DNA of 64,000 nucleotides from NCBI GenBank assembly GCA_015847255.1, contig JADLZK010011575.1:93397-157396 (forward strand). The letters run 5' to 3'. Of the stretch, positions 1-11,190 are shown in pieces (within the stretch, counting starts at the first letter, position 1; each line of letters starts with the position of its first letter). This DNA is from Hyparrhenia diplandra (lineage: Eukaryota > Streptophyta > Magnoliopsida > Poales > Poaceae). The notes below the pieces were generated by a model that worked only from the letters and a program-made list of their open reading frames with translations, ran no database searches and was not told the DNA's origin. Both the position numbers and the translations under genes were made by a program.

Positions 1-1020
1 AATTAATTGAAACAAATTTAATGGTGTAGCAATCGGAATTTAATTTAGATTTTTGGTTTCTCGGTTGGTGTAAAACATTTTTTAGGTATTTCAAATTGTG
101 GGGCCCCCGGTGTATTTTTTCTCTCTCGCCTATAATTAATCCGACGCTTCGCGACAAGGAACCGTAAGCGTTCACGTTGCCACGGCCGTCTCCCCTCTGC
201 CTCTCGCCGCCGCGCGAGTCCCCCGTAGTATTGTTGGAAAAGGTTTTGGTCAACTTTTTTTTTGGGAAATATAAAAAACTTGTCGTTCTCGTCCATCCTC
301 GCAGGTGTCATCCGCACCATCCCTAGACTCGTTTTTTTCAAACACGGGTCCCAGAATCGTAATCATGATGACATGCTCGAACACCGTGGTACGTAGGTGT
401 ACTTTGTACATCGTGGGTCACGTATGGAGTCATTTCACATGCCTGCTCGATCGATCGAGAGAGAGAGAAGGAGGTGAGTGTTCGATGCCAAATTTGTTTC
501 AACACAAGGCCCAAATTTGCCTCTTTACGGAACAAATCAATTTGAATTCGTTTGTTGAGGCACAATGCACAAACTATCAATACAGGTTCGATACAAATTC
601 TTGGAGAGCCGAGCATTCCAAATTTGAACAATTTTTGATAATATAACAACATTACGGATAACAAAGTTGTTTTGCTAGCGCTTGATTTTGGCCGATTTAA
701 TAGTATTCCGTGAGACATAACAAGTTGAAACTAGATGAAGCAAGAGCAAGCGAACATTGTCAAAAAAGAAGCAAGACCTAAGCTACGAGACATATATGGA
801 CGTCCCCTCAGGTCCGACTTCGAGTAGGGACGACGACACACTCGAGGAGCTTGCGGCCGGATTATAATCTCCGAAGTTGTAGTGAAAGGGTCTCGCAAAA
901 GTTGTAGTGAAACAAGCAGAACCTGAGTCTCTCGAGTCTTTCGAAGCGCGACGCGGAAAAATACTCAACTCTGCGAGGAGAGGGGAGCGGCCACGCGGCG
1001 ACCTCCAAAGACTGAGCCAA
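1..1020. repeat. Family P repeat unit (AT-rich segment plus leader-like segment), copy 1
   Basis: This stretch has no convincing gene. It matches about 37,790-38,640 and 39,850-40,860 closely and in the same order: an AT-rich segment, a CT-rich run, a segment with the pattern 'gttggaaaaggttttggtca', a stretch rich in GA, then a purine-rich tail ending near 'gagccaaactttaaaatag'. The short frames on either strand are not preserved between the copies, so I read it as non-coding repeat. The AT-rich part alone also recurs at 5,835, 7,380, 42,235, 59,345 and 61,240. Confidence 0.75.
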
Positions 1021-1479
1021 ACTTTAAAATAGAAATTACAAGTACTATGTAAGAACCAAATTATTTATGTGTAATAACCGATAGTAATGGGCCGACAATG
1101 ATGTCGGGTTTTGTAGTATTGTTATGTATGTAACCAGTGATTAGTGACCGCATTGAACCCAGATTTCTCTTTGCTAACCTTTGTATCTAATTCAAACGCC
1201 TGGTCTACGATCATTTGAAGCAGAACAAGGCACTATATATATTCACTATTTTCGACCGGGACTTTAGAGAAATGTCCACAATATATTTTTAATTTTTCCA
1301 TATACTACTTTTTATATTCATTGTTGCACGATCGATCTATTGTAAATTCACTTTTGTAGATTTACGCAAGGTATTCTAAGTAATTGTAATGAAGCATACT
1401 AGATGCATGACTTTGTTTATGCACTTGCAACATCCATTCTTTGGAGAGGAAGTTGCTATGTTTTTTTTCACGGTCAAGA

Positions 1480-2200
1480 CAGAACTCCGGTTCTAGAATG
1501 GCTAGGTGCCTAGGTACATTTTACTCGCAAATTTTGTTGGTATGGCCCTAAAATGCAGCAACATGCCTACAAAGGCAAGAGCTATGCATTTTAAGGATTG
1601 CAGAGGATTGAAACTTCCTCTAGACATCTTCTCAAAGGCTAAATGGTTGCGTGTCTTGGACTTCTCCCAAGCATGGGAACCTGTTGAGCTACGAGAATCT
1701 ATAATACACCCGCATCACCCGCAAGTGTTAAATCTTTTCGTAAAATACCTGCATTACTAAGCTTCTGAGTAGGATTTCTAACTTCAATAAGCTGCATTAT
1801 TTGGACCCGCATGGCTATTAAAATCTTAGAGAGCTCCCGCACTCCATTGGCGAACTCAAAGAGTTACACTGGACCTATCAAAATGTGCTAGCCTATGAGA
1901 ATTGCCCATGTCACTTGGAGATTTGCAAAAGCTTTTATCCCCGAACTCCGTCATTTTGTTGCCAACTTAAGACAAGCACTTAAACTTTCGAACCAACTTA
2001 CAAACTTGGAGGAGCTAAATATGTCAGTGCGGCTTTAACCAACTACCTACTAGGCTATTCAAGAAGATGGTAAATCTTATTTTTCTGGACCTATCTAATT
2101 GTAATCGAGCTTGCAGAGCTCCCTGGATCTTATGAGGGACTTCGTAAGCTCCAGTATTTGAATCTGTCAGATTGCTCTAAACTTCAAAACATTCATGGCC
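1480..2200 (+). pseudogene. NB-LRR (NLR) resistance-gene fragment, leucine-rich-repeat region
   Basis: Plus-strand translation, with frame changes, gives typical grass NLR leucine-rich repeats: 'ARAMHFKDCRGLKLPLD' and 'AKWLRVLDFSQ' near 1,585-1,670, 'NLRELPHSIGELKEL' near 1,820-1,870, 'ELPMSLGDLQKL' near 1,900-1,940, 'NLIFLDLSNC' near 2,070-2,100 and 'LRKLQYLNLSDCSKLQ' near 2,140-2,190. No NB-ARC, coiled-coil or TIR part lies nearby, and several stop codons and frameshifts break it, so it is a captured LRR piece rather than a gene. In intact NLRs this region recognises pathogen effectors or guards host proteins in the cytosol. A ~30-bp direct repeat flanks it (about 1,017-1,046 and 2,223-2,252), and the homologous repeat at 40,860-40,900 lacks it. 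Confidence 0.75.
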
Positions 2201-2252
2201 CGCCGGCGACCTCCAACACCTGGAGCCAAACTTTAAAATAGAAATTATAGTA

Positions 2253-3044
2253 CTATCTTCGCCTCCGCCCCATCCTTTATAATAATCTCCCGCGTAGTAC
2301 TTTGTGTTTGTACCTAGGATGAATCGGGAAAAGGTATAAGACAACAAAATAATTGAGCAATGTTGTACAAGCTAGTAGATAGCATGAGTCACACAGATAT
2401 GCAAGACAAAACAAAACCTTTCTATAGTCATTCAAAAAACCCTTTAAAAAAAAGGAAGGATAATGCACTTTACAATCTAGATTTGGTGCTTACCCAAGAA
2501 GATGTGCTTCCGCGACGGACCCCCAGATCCGCAACCACCAAAAAGAAAAGAAGATGTGCTTCCGCGACGGACCCCGATCCGCAACCACCAAAAAAAAAAA
2601 AAAACTTATGTATTTGCCGCTTCAAAAACCACCACGAAAAACCATATCTAGCCGCATGGATGTGATAAAGAGCACCACCGCCTGGGATGGAGACGAAGGC
2701 GAACGTGAGGTCCCCCCTCGCGGTCGGACCGCTCTCAGGTTTGGTTGAGATGAGTTTGGAAAGTCGGGACGGAGAAGAGGTGAGAAGAGTACTACAAGTA
2801 CAAAGATGAGAAGAGGTGTAGTATGGGAGAAGGAAGAGACGAGATCTCTGAGAGAAAATTGCGCCCATAGTAGCACTATAAAGGAATCCGAGGTGGCTAT
2901 GTAGAGTGTTCGATGCACACCATGGTCCCACGGTTAATGTAAAAGGGCGATTGTAACTTGTGTGCTATTTTGAAATTTCAAACATTATTTGGAGTATAAT
3001 AGGACTATGGGAGAATTATGAATTTGTCCATCGAGTTCGTAGAC
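2253..3044. repeat. Family B repeat block with 52-bp minisatellite and a 153-residue reverse-strand frame
   Basis: The block recurs at about 6,535-7,260, 36,860-37,600, 38,940-39,700, 41,440-42,100 and 60,390-61,130. Its minus strand is open for 153 codons (2,931-2,470), starting MGPWCA and followed by a serine/leucine/phenylalanine-rich stretch. Other copies keep the start but shift frame (121 codons at 37,594-37,229, 83 at 39,617-39,366, 61 at 7,188-7,003), so I do not call a gene. A TATA-like 'cactataaagg' lies near 2,873 on the plus strand. On the minus strand the block resembles an untranslated leader with splice-like sites. Confidence 0.6.
2499..2600 (-). repeat. 52-bp minisatellite, two units
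   Basis: Two near-identical units begin 'gaagatgtgcttccgcgac' and end in a short A-rich run. Read on the minus strand, each unit finishes with a pyrimidine tract and 'ggtggttgcag', which looks like a 3' splice acceptor. A 'gtaagcacc' splice-donor-like site lies just outside the array at about 2,490. Confidence 0.7.
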
Positions 3045-4306
3045 CATTGTGTTGCTCCATGCGGGAAGAGAGAAAAGGGAGAGGTCGTGGGACCCACAAG
3101 TCTACATGCTAAGAGAAGGAAGAGGCCGGTCCCAATCCGCAAAGATTGGTTTTGAAGATCGCCCGCTAGGTAAATGCTACGTTAATGGTAAATCGTACAT
3201 GGAGGAACGAAAAACTACATTTTTCAAGTTTTGAGAAAATTGTAAAAAAATATAAATAAACAAATTTGGGGCAGTTGGAATTTTCGTCTCGGCAACACTT
3301 AATTATTTCGCATGAAGTGCTTGGCCAAGCGATTCACGCTCGTTCGGTCGGCCGAGGCGTCGCGCCGCCGAAGTCGCGCTTCGATCTCCCGCAACACCTC
3401 TTGTTGTCATCATCGGCGGCGGCGGCGGCGTTTCGCCTCTAGAGTAGAAGAGCGTGAATGTACCGGGCAGCGCTTGCCCCGAAGTCATCCTACTTGTTTG
3501 GCTTGTCAAGAGGGCGGCGAGACGGGTGCCGCGGCCTTCCACGAACATGGTAGACATGCTGCCTCAAGCACGCCCTCCGGGTTGCCGACTAAGGCGAGCT
3601 TCACGATGAGAGTCGCATGAGTAGTACATGCCCCCCGCCGTAGATCCGCTAAAGACAAAGACGGAGAAGCCGGATGTCCGGCCCTACTGTGGGATGCCGC
3701 CGCTTTCATCACCGCAAAGCGGGTGGCCCGCAGATTGAAGAGGTCCTCCATCGGATGTTTTGCTTTGCATGGCCATGTGCACGCAAGCTCCACAAGCAAG
3801 TGTTCGAAATGTTCTCCATGGCGCTTACAGCGACAAATGGGGGCTTTTTGCTAGAAGCTAGTAGCTCTAAGCATTACGGATAAGGGAGGTGGGAGGTGAA
3901 CAGCGAAACGTTTGGCTGGTTGGAGAGTAGTAATAATAACTAGACGTATTCAAGCTGCTGTCGCTGGTAGAAAGGGGGTATTATATTGTTAAAGGATTGA
4001 ATTGTGTAATTACTAAAATTATCTCGCAAAGATTATTTAATCTTATGTTTAAACTCTAAGCTAAACCAATATTGAATAGAAATATTTAGATATGTTGGAC
4101 GGTGTGACAACTTCTCGGTAATGCAATAAAACATATATATAATAATTTATTTGAAGAAATCCTTGGTATGTTTTAATCCCGTTTAACTTTGTCCTTTCCA
4201 CGTCATATCCCCGCGTGTTGACAGGGTATGAACGAGAAATCTAGTACGTATAAGTTAGAATATTACTATCACACCCTCCTATTCTCCTCTTTTTTTCTTT
4301 TTTCCC

Positions 4307-4340
<34 letters not shown>
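3045..4340. repeat. Start of the large duplicated unit, copy 1 (segment C)
   Basis: From 'gtgttgctccatgcgggaag' onward this matches about 45,045-46,350 in direct orientation with small indels. It includes GC-rich segment G (3,300-3,880), an AT-rich tail (about 3,960-4,260) and a (CT)n microsatellite (about 4,311-4,338, with a longer counterpart near 46,318-46,348). The AT-rich tail holds no gene that I can see. Confidence 0.75.
3300..3880 (-). other. GC-rich conserved segment G, copy 1 (unrecognised, probably a decayed gene)
   Basis: One of six copies in this window. Both strands have frames of about 100 codons, but arginine/serine/proline-rich composition on the plus strand suggests an antisense shadow. 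The minus strand keeps a motif across copies: here 'MFVEGRGTRLAAL', elsewhere 'VFVEGRDTVSRLL' followed by a lysine-rich 'DKLKQ' element. A short upstream motif, 'HPMEDLFNLRAT', is also conserved. The reading frame is broken in every copy, and I cannot name the family. Confidence 0.4.
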
Positions 4341-4342
<2 letters not shown>

Positions 4343-4384
4343 ACTTTACTATACTCTAGTATATACAAACTAGTATATAGCATC

Positions 4385-5150
4385 GTTGGGGCAAGGAAAT
4401 CACCGATGCCGCTCTCTTCCCCTCACCCCTCCCTTTTTGCTCTTCACTTTTCTCTCTCCCTTTCTTTTTCTCTCTGGCTACACTACACGGCAGGACGAGC
4501 GTGGACCGACGGTTGAAGGCATCGAAGGCCACGTGCTGTGGGCTAGTGGCAAATGGCTACACGCCATATTTCCCCAAGGGCCCACCTGTCATTGAAACCT
4601 CTCACTTCTCCTTGCTAGCATGGACATGGTCCAAGAGAATACGTGAGATGTGGAGAAGAGACCATGAGATCGGTTCACAAAGACAAAAGAAGTCGGTCCC
4701 AATCGCAAAGACTAGACCCCGCACAAGACATGCAACCCGAGAAGAATTAAGAAGAGGAGTTTAAAACTACATTTTCCAAGCTACGTAAAAATTCCCGAAA
4801 AATTAATAAACAAACTATGTACACCCAATACCCTACAAATATAGTTACACCCTCCTATTCTCTTTTTTCCCTTTTTTTTCATTATTTTTTTACTTTACTC
4901 TATACCAACCGCCATCAGTGGGACCCACCTATAATTTATCAAAAATATAACCATATGACTTCTAGTTTTGAAAGATTTATTGAAAGGAATTCAATGGTGT
5001 AATCGGAATTTAAATTGGTTTTTTGGTTTGTGAGTTATAACATTTTTTAGTTAGTTCAAAAGTGGGGCCCGCCACAAGATCTCATAGAATCCGAGGTGGC
5101 AAATCGTAGAGTGTTCGATGCGCACACCATGGTCCCACGGTTTAATGTGT
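4385..5150. repeat. Leader-like CT-rich segment plus AT-rich segment Q, copy 1
   Basis: It matches 7,550-8,110, 46,350-46,615, 58,290-59,040 and 61,400-62,050. It comprises a CT-rich run, a 'ctacactacacggcaga' stretch, a conserved 'catggacatggtccaagag' element, then AT-rich sequence related to the AT-rich part of family P. The frames are short and not conserved. I see no gene. Confidence 0.65.
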
Positions 5151-5155
5151 GTTTA

Positions 5156-5524
5156 GACTGCCCACAAGTAGCGATTTGAAAATTTTTGTCCATCCGACAT
5201 TGGCACCGATGCCTCAATTCCATCCAACACCACAACAGGCACCGGGCAAGCCTTCGCCGTGTGGACCCCACCAATCAATCCATCCCACATTATATCGCAT
5301 GGACCACACGCTTGTTTTAAGATGCGCGTGTGTTCCGCGGCGTAGCGTTCTCTTCTTGCTCGCCCCCATTCCTCGAATGAAGCATCGGGTAAGCTTCCTC
5401 TTGAGCCGGTGCAAAGTTTAAAAATTTGTGGAATTTCAAAGACCGCCCCACAATGGTGGGCACCGGTGCTTGGATAGGAGAGAGAACGCCCAAGCACCGC
5501 AAAAACATCACAATGTGGGTAGTC
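5156..5524. mobile_element. PIF/Harbinger (Tourist-like) MITE, 369 bp
   Basis: The ends are terminal inverted repeats: GACTGCCCACA at 5,156 and the complement of GACTACCCACA at 5,524, with one mismatch. A TTA target duplication flanks it (5,153-5,155 and 5,525-5,527), the signature of PIF/Harbinger elements. The paralogous sequence at about 59,038-59,046 reads straight through with a single TTA, giving an empty site. The interior has frames of up to 114 codons on the minus strand but no transposase motif, so it is non-autonomous. Confidence 0.85.
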
Positions 5525-5527
5525 TTA

Positions 5528-6420
5528 GTTGGTGAAATATTTTGGGTTTGGCTTTGGTGAAAGCACTTTTTGTTTGTATTTGGTAATTGTTATCCTATTA
5601 TAGAGTAACTAGGCTCAAAAGATTCGTCTCGCACTTTTTTGGGGCGACTGTAACTTGTGTGCTAGTATTTCGAAATTTCAAACATTGTTTGGAGTAGTAA
5701 TAGGACTATGGCCTATGGGAGAATTAGGAATTTGGCCCCTCGAAAAAAAGTTTGTCCTACTCTATCCCAACTTCCATCGCGGTGGGTCCACTTGTAATTT
5801 TATCTAAATATATCCATGTGATATCTTGTTTTGAAGAATTAATTGAAACAAATTTAATGGTGTAATCGAATTTAATTTAGATTTTTGGTTTATCGCTTAA
5901 AACATTTTTAGGTGTTTTAAATTGTGGGCCCGAGGCCGGTGGCCATTTTTCTCTCTCGCCCATCCTCGCATAGTTGTCATCTCGCACACCAAAGACGGGT
6001 CTCAGAGAATCGTAATCATGATGACATGCCCGAGGTGTACTGGTCCATCGTGGGTCACGTAAGGAGTCATTTCACATTTGCTCGACGATCGAGAGAAAGA
6101 ATGAGGTAGAGTGTTCGATGCCAAATTTGTTTCAACACAAGGCCAAAATTTGCCTCTTTACGACCAAATCAAGTCGAATTCGTTTGTTGAGCCACAATGC
6201 ACAAACTAGCACAAACTAGCAATACAGTTCGTTCGACATGATTCGAGTAGGGAGCATCTCTGCTTAGAAGGCAACCTCCTCCCCCGTCCAAACTCGAGTA
6301 GAGATAACAAAGACCGGCCGAGACGGTTATGCCCTTGGCAGATTATAATCTCCAAATTAGTGTCTTTAGCTCTAGCCATGCGCATGATTAAGGCTCGAGA
6401 CCTATCTAATCAAGCACGCT
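5528..6420. repeat. Duplicated unit, copy 1, continued (family P-like)
   Basis: It aligns with about 59,041-59,943. The content is an AT-rich segment, the 'ggcccgccggtggccatt'-type junction, the GA-rich tract and a purine-rich tail. The copy at 59,944 carries a MITE that is absent here at about 6,435. I see no gene. Confidence 0.7.
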
Positions 6421-8140
6421 TCTATTCATGCCACCGCAAGTGGAAGAGAGAGAAGTGCCTCGGAGGGAGACATCCATTTCGTGAGGATACTTGACCGCAA
6501 GGAGGCATTGGCAAAACTACACAAAGAAAATGTGTTTTTCTTGCCACATTTTCTTCGACCTCCTCCCCATCCTTTTATAATCTCCCCGCATAGGTCTTTG
6601 TGGCTAGCATGAATCACACAAATATAAAGACAAAACAAAACCTTTTTAGAGCCACTAAAAAACTTCAAAAAAAGGAAATGCATTTTAGAGATCTCGCGGT
6701 GTTTACCCAAGAAGACGTGCTTTTTTTGCGACATTTTCTTCGCCTCCTTCCCAACCCAACACTAGCTAAAACACTAGAGATCGAGAGCGGCCGGGACTTC
6801 GTGAGACCACATGAAGTCGAGATCCGAACGGCCGGACTCGATCCAGACCGCAACCACCAAAAAAAGAAAAAACTTTTATATTTGCCGCCAAAAAACCACA
6901 TGAAAACCATATCTAGCCGCATGGATGTGATAAAGAGCACCACCGCCTGTGATGGAGACGAAGGCTAAGGCAAGGGCCGCCTGGTGGTCGGACAGCTTGC
7001 ACTCAGTTTGGTTGAGATGAGTTTGGAAAGTCGACGGAGAAGAGGTGAGAATGTACAAGATGAGAAGAGGTGTAGTATGGGAGAAGGAAGAGACGAGAGA
7101 TCATGAGAGAAAATCCGCCCATAGTAGCACTATAAAGGAATCCGAGGTGGCTACCGTAGAGTGTTCGATGCGCATACCATGGTCCCACGGTTAATGTAAA
7201 AGGGCGATCAGAACTTGTGTGCTATATTTCGAAATTTGAAACATTATTTGGAGTAGTAATAGGACTATGGGAGAATTAGGAATTTGGCCCCTAAAAAAGT
7301 TTGTCCTACTCTATCCCAACTTCCATCGTGTGGGCCCACTTGTAATTTTATCTAAATATATGCATGTGATATCTTGTTTTGAAGAATTAATTGAAACAAA
7401 TTTAATGGTGTAATCGGAATCTAATTTAGATTTTTTTGTTTCTCGCTTAAAACATTTTTAGGTATTTTAAATTGTGGGTCGGGCCGGGTGGCCATTTTCT
7501 CTCTCTCATCTATAATTAATCCGACGCTTCTCGCGACAAGGAAATCACCATCGCCGCTCTCTTCCCCTCGCCCTCGCTCTTCACTTTTCTCTCCCTTTCT
7601 TTTTCTCTCTGGCTACACTACACGGCAGACGAGCGTGGACCGACGGTTGAAGGCATCCAAGGCCACGCGGCCGTGGGCTCAGGGCAAATGGTCGCACGCC
7701 ATATTTCCCCAAGGGCCCATTGCCATTGAAACCTCTCACTTCTCGTTGCTAGCATGGACATGGTCCAAGAGAATACGAGACAGAGAAGAGACCATGAGAT
7801 CGGGTTCACAAAGACAGGGGGGGCCGGTCCCAATCAAGCAAGACTAGACCCGCATGTCGGCCGATAGGTAAATGCTACACGTGCGCCCGAGATCGCATTA
7901 CCTGAGGAGTTTAAAACTACATTTTTCAAGCTTCGTAAAATTCTTTAAAATTAATAAACAAACTACTATGTACCAACTACCATCAGGACCCACCTATAAT
8001 TTATCGAAATATAACCATATGATTTCTTGTTTTGAAAGATTTATTGAAAGGTATTCAATGGTGCAATCGGAATTTAAATTGGTATTTCGGTTTGTGAGTT
8101 ATAACATTTTTAGTTAATTCAAACAAGGCCTCGCCTTTGG
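6420..8140. repeat. Duplicated unit, copy 1, continued (family B, P and leader segments)
   Basis: It aligns with about 60,290-62,070. The order is family B block, AT-rich segment, CT-rich leader and AT-rich segment Q. The 52-bp minisatellite seen in other B blocks is reduced here to a single partial unit near 6,850. Reverse-strand frames of 90-102 codons exist but are not kept intact between the copies. Confidence 0.65.
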
Positions 8141-9600
8141 CAAATATTTTGCCATCTATAAACGAGGCGGTCTACTAGTGCAGCTCTAGTCCGCCTCGAT
8201 TCTCCGTGCATGCTTGGTGAGGCAGCCATAGTGACAAAAGTAGCCCGTCGGGACTCTTCCTTTTTAAAAAATTATTTCTTTTTCTCAAGAGAAAATAAAA
8301 GGAAAACACCCTCGAATGGAGTAGCTAGAGATGCCTATTTTTATTTGTTGATTGTCCTAATTATAGTATATATCACAACTAAGAACACACATGTCCCAAA
8401 TCAAAAAGTTGTAAACTACAAAGTTTCATGGATATTTGAGAACTACAATCACTATATTGGTAGTTTGTCTATCGAGGTCAATTAAAACACTTAAATTTCA
8501 ATTTTCATTTTTTAATTTGAGGCCTAGTTTTCCTTTACAAGATAATTTCAAAGCAAAAAGTTTAGAACTGTAGAGAGTTTCATAATAACTTAATTAGCAA
8601 AATCAACAATTCTTTTTTTGGTTGTTCCCCATCCCAAGATAGTGCTAGATAGTCACATTGTTCTTCACAAATCTTGTGAACAAATGTTACCATGACGTCG
8701 TTAGATGAAGAAGTAACCAATATAAAAGATGTACATCTTTTGAAGTTATACAAATTTTATGTCCATGACTTCTTCTCGAAATCAATAGAGATGCTCCAAA
8801 AATGTTGTATGAAGTTGTAATTTTTGAAATTCAAATTTGAAATTCTTTTGGGCTCCACATGTCATAGAGTAGACGCATGCATTGAGTATGAAACGTAGGT
8901 AATAAACAAAATAGCTAATTGCACAATTTAGATGAGTACATTGCGAGAGACTAATCTTTTGAGCCTAGTTACCCCATGCGATGGTAGGATAATATTTACC
9001 ACAAACAAACGAAAAGTACTACGTTGCTTTTCAGTTCTGCAGACGCTGGGCGGCGGAACCGGCCAAGTGAATTGGCCGCTAGTTCCAAGGCGACGTCAAC
9101 AAGACATGCATAACCGCAAGCCGACAAGTCTCGAGGTGCCGTGGTAAGAGAGAAGGGAGAGAGTTCGCCTCGAGGCGGCCACGCCGAGGTGCTCGCGGCG
9201 GCCATGGCGGCCGGCAGGTGGCCACGAGGGTGAGAATCGCAAATAAATTTTACACCTCACAAACATGAATATACCAATCGCAAATAAATTTTACACCTCA
9301 CAAACATGGATATACCATTGTCATCACTCTAGTCACTCATCATTTCACCGCAATCAAACATCCATGCAACACATGATTTGGAGAAATACAACACATTGAT
9401 ATTTAATCACAAACACCATCGCCCCATAAACACCAACAAAACAAAATAACACATGGACTACAAAACTAATTAAAACATCTAACCGTTGTTCATCACCGCA
9501 TGGTACTCAAACTCGAGGACGGATCTATCGAACATCAACCAATGCTTGCAAGCACACAACCAAAAGGTAGCAAAAGTGTTCGATCTAGATCATCTAGCTT
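8141..9600. repeat. AT-rich part of the duplicated unit with a perfect hairpin
   Basis: It aligns with about 62,060-63,220, except that about 290 bp at 8,560-8,850 is missing from the second copy. It contains the hairpin described separately and a run of short direct repeats ('aaattttacacctcacaaac' occurs twice near 9,245-9,305). I see no gene. Confidence 0.6.
8163..8198. other. Perfect 8-bp inverted repeat (hairpin)
   Basis: CGAGGCGG at 8,163-8,170 and CCGCCTCG at 8,191-8,198 enclose a 20-base loop. The structure is fully preserved at 62,099-62,134 in the paralogous copy but disrupted in the third copy near 24,130-24,170. The function is unknown. Confidence 0.7.
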
Positions 9601-10690
9601 AGAGCTAAGCTAGCAAAATGTACAACACACACATAGAGTATATAGTGCCCGAGAGCATCATCAGACCGGCTCGCTTATTCCAACGCCGCAGAAGAAGGAA
9701 GAACATACTACACTCGCCGTGGATCCTACACTCGCCGCGTAACACCCACCGAAGCGGCCATACTAATCCTCGGCCCCCATTCGCCGTGGTGCCGCAATTG
9801 TTCTCCACCGCAGCCGGGCGCTGCCCCGGGGCGTGGCAATCGTTGGGCCGTAGTAGACGATGCCGCCATTAATCGATACGGCAAAGAAGAAATCGCCGCG
9901 GCAACACTTCCAAAGGCTCGCATGAAGTGCTTGCGGCAGCTTCACGCTCGGGCCAAAAGCCGAGGCGCGCCGCCACCAAGTCGCGCCGATCTCCCGCAAC
10001 ACCTCTCGGCACCGCCGCCATCGGGCGGTGGCGGCGCTCCGCCAGAGCGTAAGAGCGTGAACGCACGGGCGAGCGCATGCCCCGAAGTCGGGGTTTGTTT
10101 CATCTTGTCAAGAGGCGGGAGACGGTGTCGCTGCCTTCCACGAACACGCGCACATGCCTGCTCTAAAGCACGCCCCGGGTTGCCGACCTTGGCAAGTTTG
10201 AGGATGGGACTCGCGGATACCGCGCCGAGTAGTACGTCGCCCCAGCCAGACCCGCCGAGACAAAGACCGATCTAGTCTGATGCTCCGTCCCACCAGGGGT
10301 CGCGGCACGCCGCTCATCGGGCGAACGTGGCCCGCAGATTGAAGAGGTCCTCCATAGGATGCTCAAGGCATGGCATGACGCGCGCATCGCAAGCTCCACA
10401 AGCAAGTGCTCCTAAGGTTTTCCATGGCGCCGACGTGGCGCACCGGGGGGGGGGGGTGGATGCTTGAAACTCGGAAACTCGAGCGGCGGGGTTTTTTTTT
10501 TGTCGAAACTCGAGCCAAAGGGGGATTTTTTGTCGGAATGGGTGGACAAAGAAGAATGTGGGTGCGTGAGATTGCACGGAGACGTGATTTTATGAGCGCC
10601 GGGGGTGCTCGGCGGGGAGGTCGATCGTCGGACATAAAACCGCTTGGGCGAACACGGCGAAGCGAAATGGGCGACGCCCTATCCTAGTGC
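9600..10690 (-). other. GC-rich conserved segment G, copy 2, with flanks
   Basis: The core lies at about 9,900-10,440. On the minus strand a possible start context 'gccatggaaaacc' near 10,430 is followed by the conserved 'HPMEDLFNLRAT' region, then the 'VFVEGSDTVSRLL' region near 10,150, then alanine/arginine-rich sequence, and finally a block shared with 22,880-23,100 and 63,230-63,560. Upstream (10,440-10,640) are T-rich and C-rich runs like a leader. The frame shifts several times. I cannot identify the family. Confidence 0.4.
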
Positions 10691-11190
10691 TTGGCCTCAG
10701 TAAGTCTAGTCTCATTTGAGTTTCATACGAAGTTTTTTTAAAAAAAATTACACAATGCAGCTCGACGCCACAATACGCACGCACACTCACCCCTATGAAC
10801 ACACGCACGCAATCCCTACCCCTATGAGCACCTCCGGAAGGATTGGGCGTACCGACAGATCTCTGAGATTCTCGAAGTCACCATAGGCGCCTCGTTGTCG
10901 ACAGTTCTTATTTTGGTTTGATTCCCCATACGACATAGTGCTAGTGACATTATTGTTCACAAATCTTATAAATCTCTTTTTGTAGTTTCATAAACTCGAG
11001 AGTTGTGTAAGGGCCTGTTTTGGGTGGCTCGCGCTAGCTCCGGCTCCTCCACTATAGCACGCAGGAGCCGGAGGAGCCCAAAATAAGCTTCTTCGGCCCC
11101 GCGGAAAGCTGGTGGTTGTCGGAGAGAGAGGGAGGGAGTGAGAAAACCAGCTCATGTGAACAAGGTGCGCAGCATAGCTTGTGCCCCTCG
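10690..11190. repeat. Repeat shared with 25,580-26,040, containing a strong hairpin
   Basis: It starts after 'cctatcctagtgcttgg' and includes a perfect 11-bp inverted repeat: CTCCGGCTCCT at 11,038-11,048 and AGGAGCCGGAG at 11,063-11,073. The 'gggcctgtttt' at 11,011 resembles hAT- or Tourist-type MITE ends, but I found no matching second terminus. There is no gene. Confidence 0.5.

Noticed and set aside
4311..4338. (CT)n tract as a possible regulatory GA element
   Set aside because: A simple microsatellite whose length differs from its paralogue at 46,318-46,348. Nothing ties it to a promoter.
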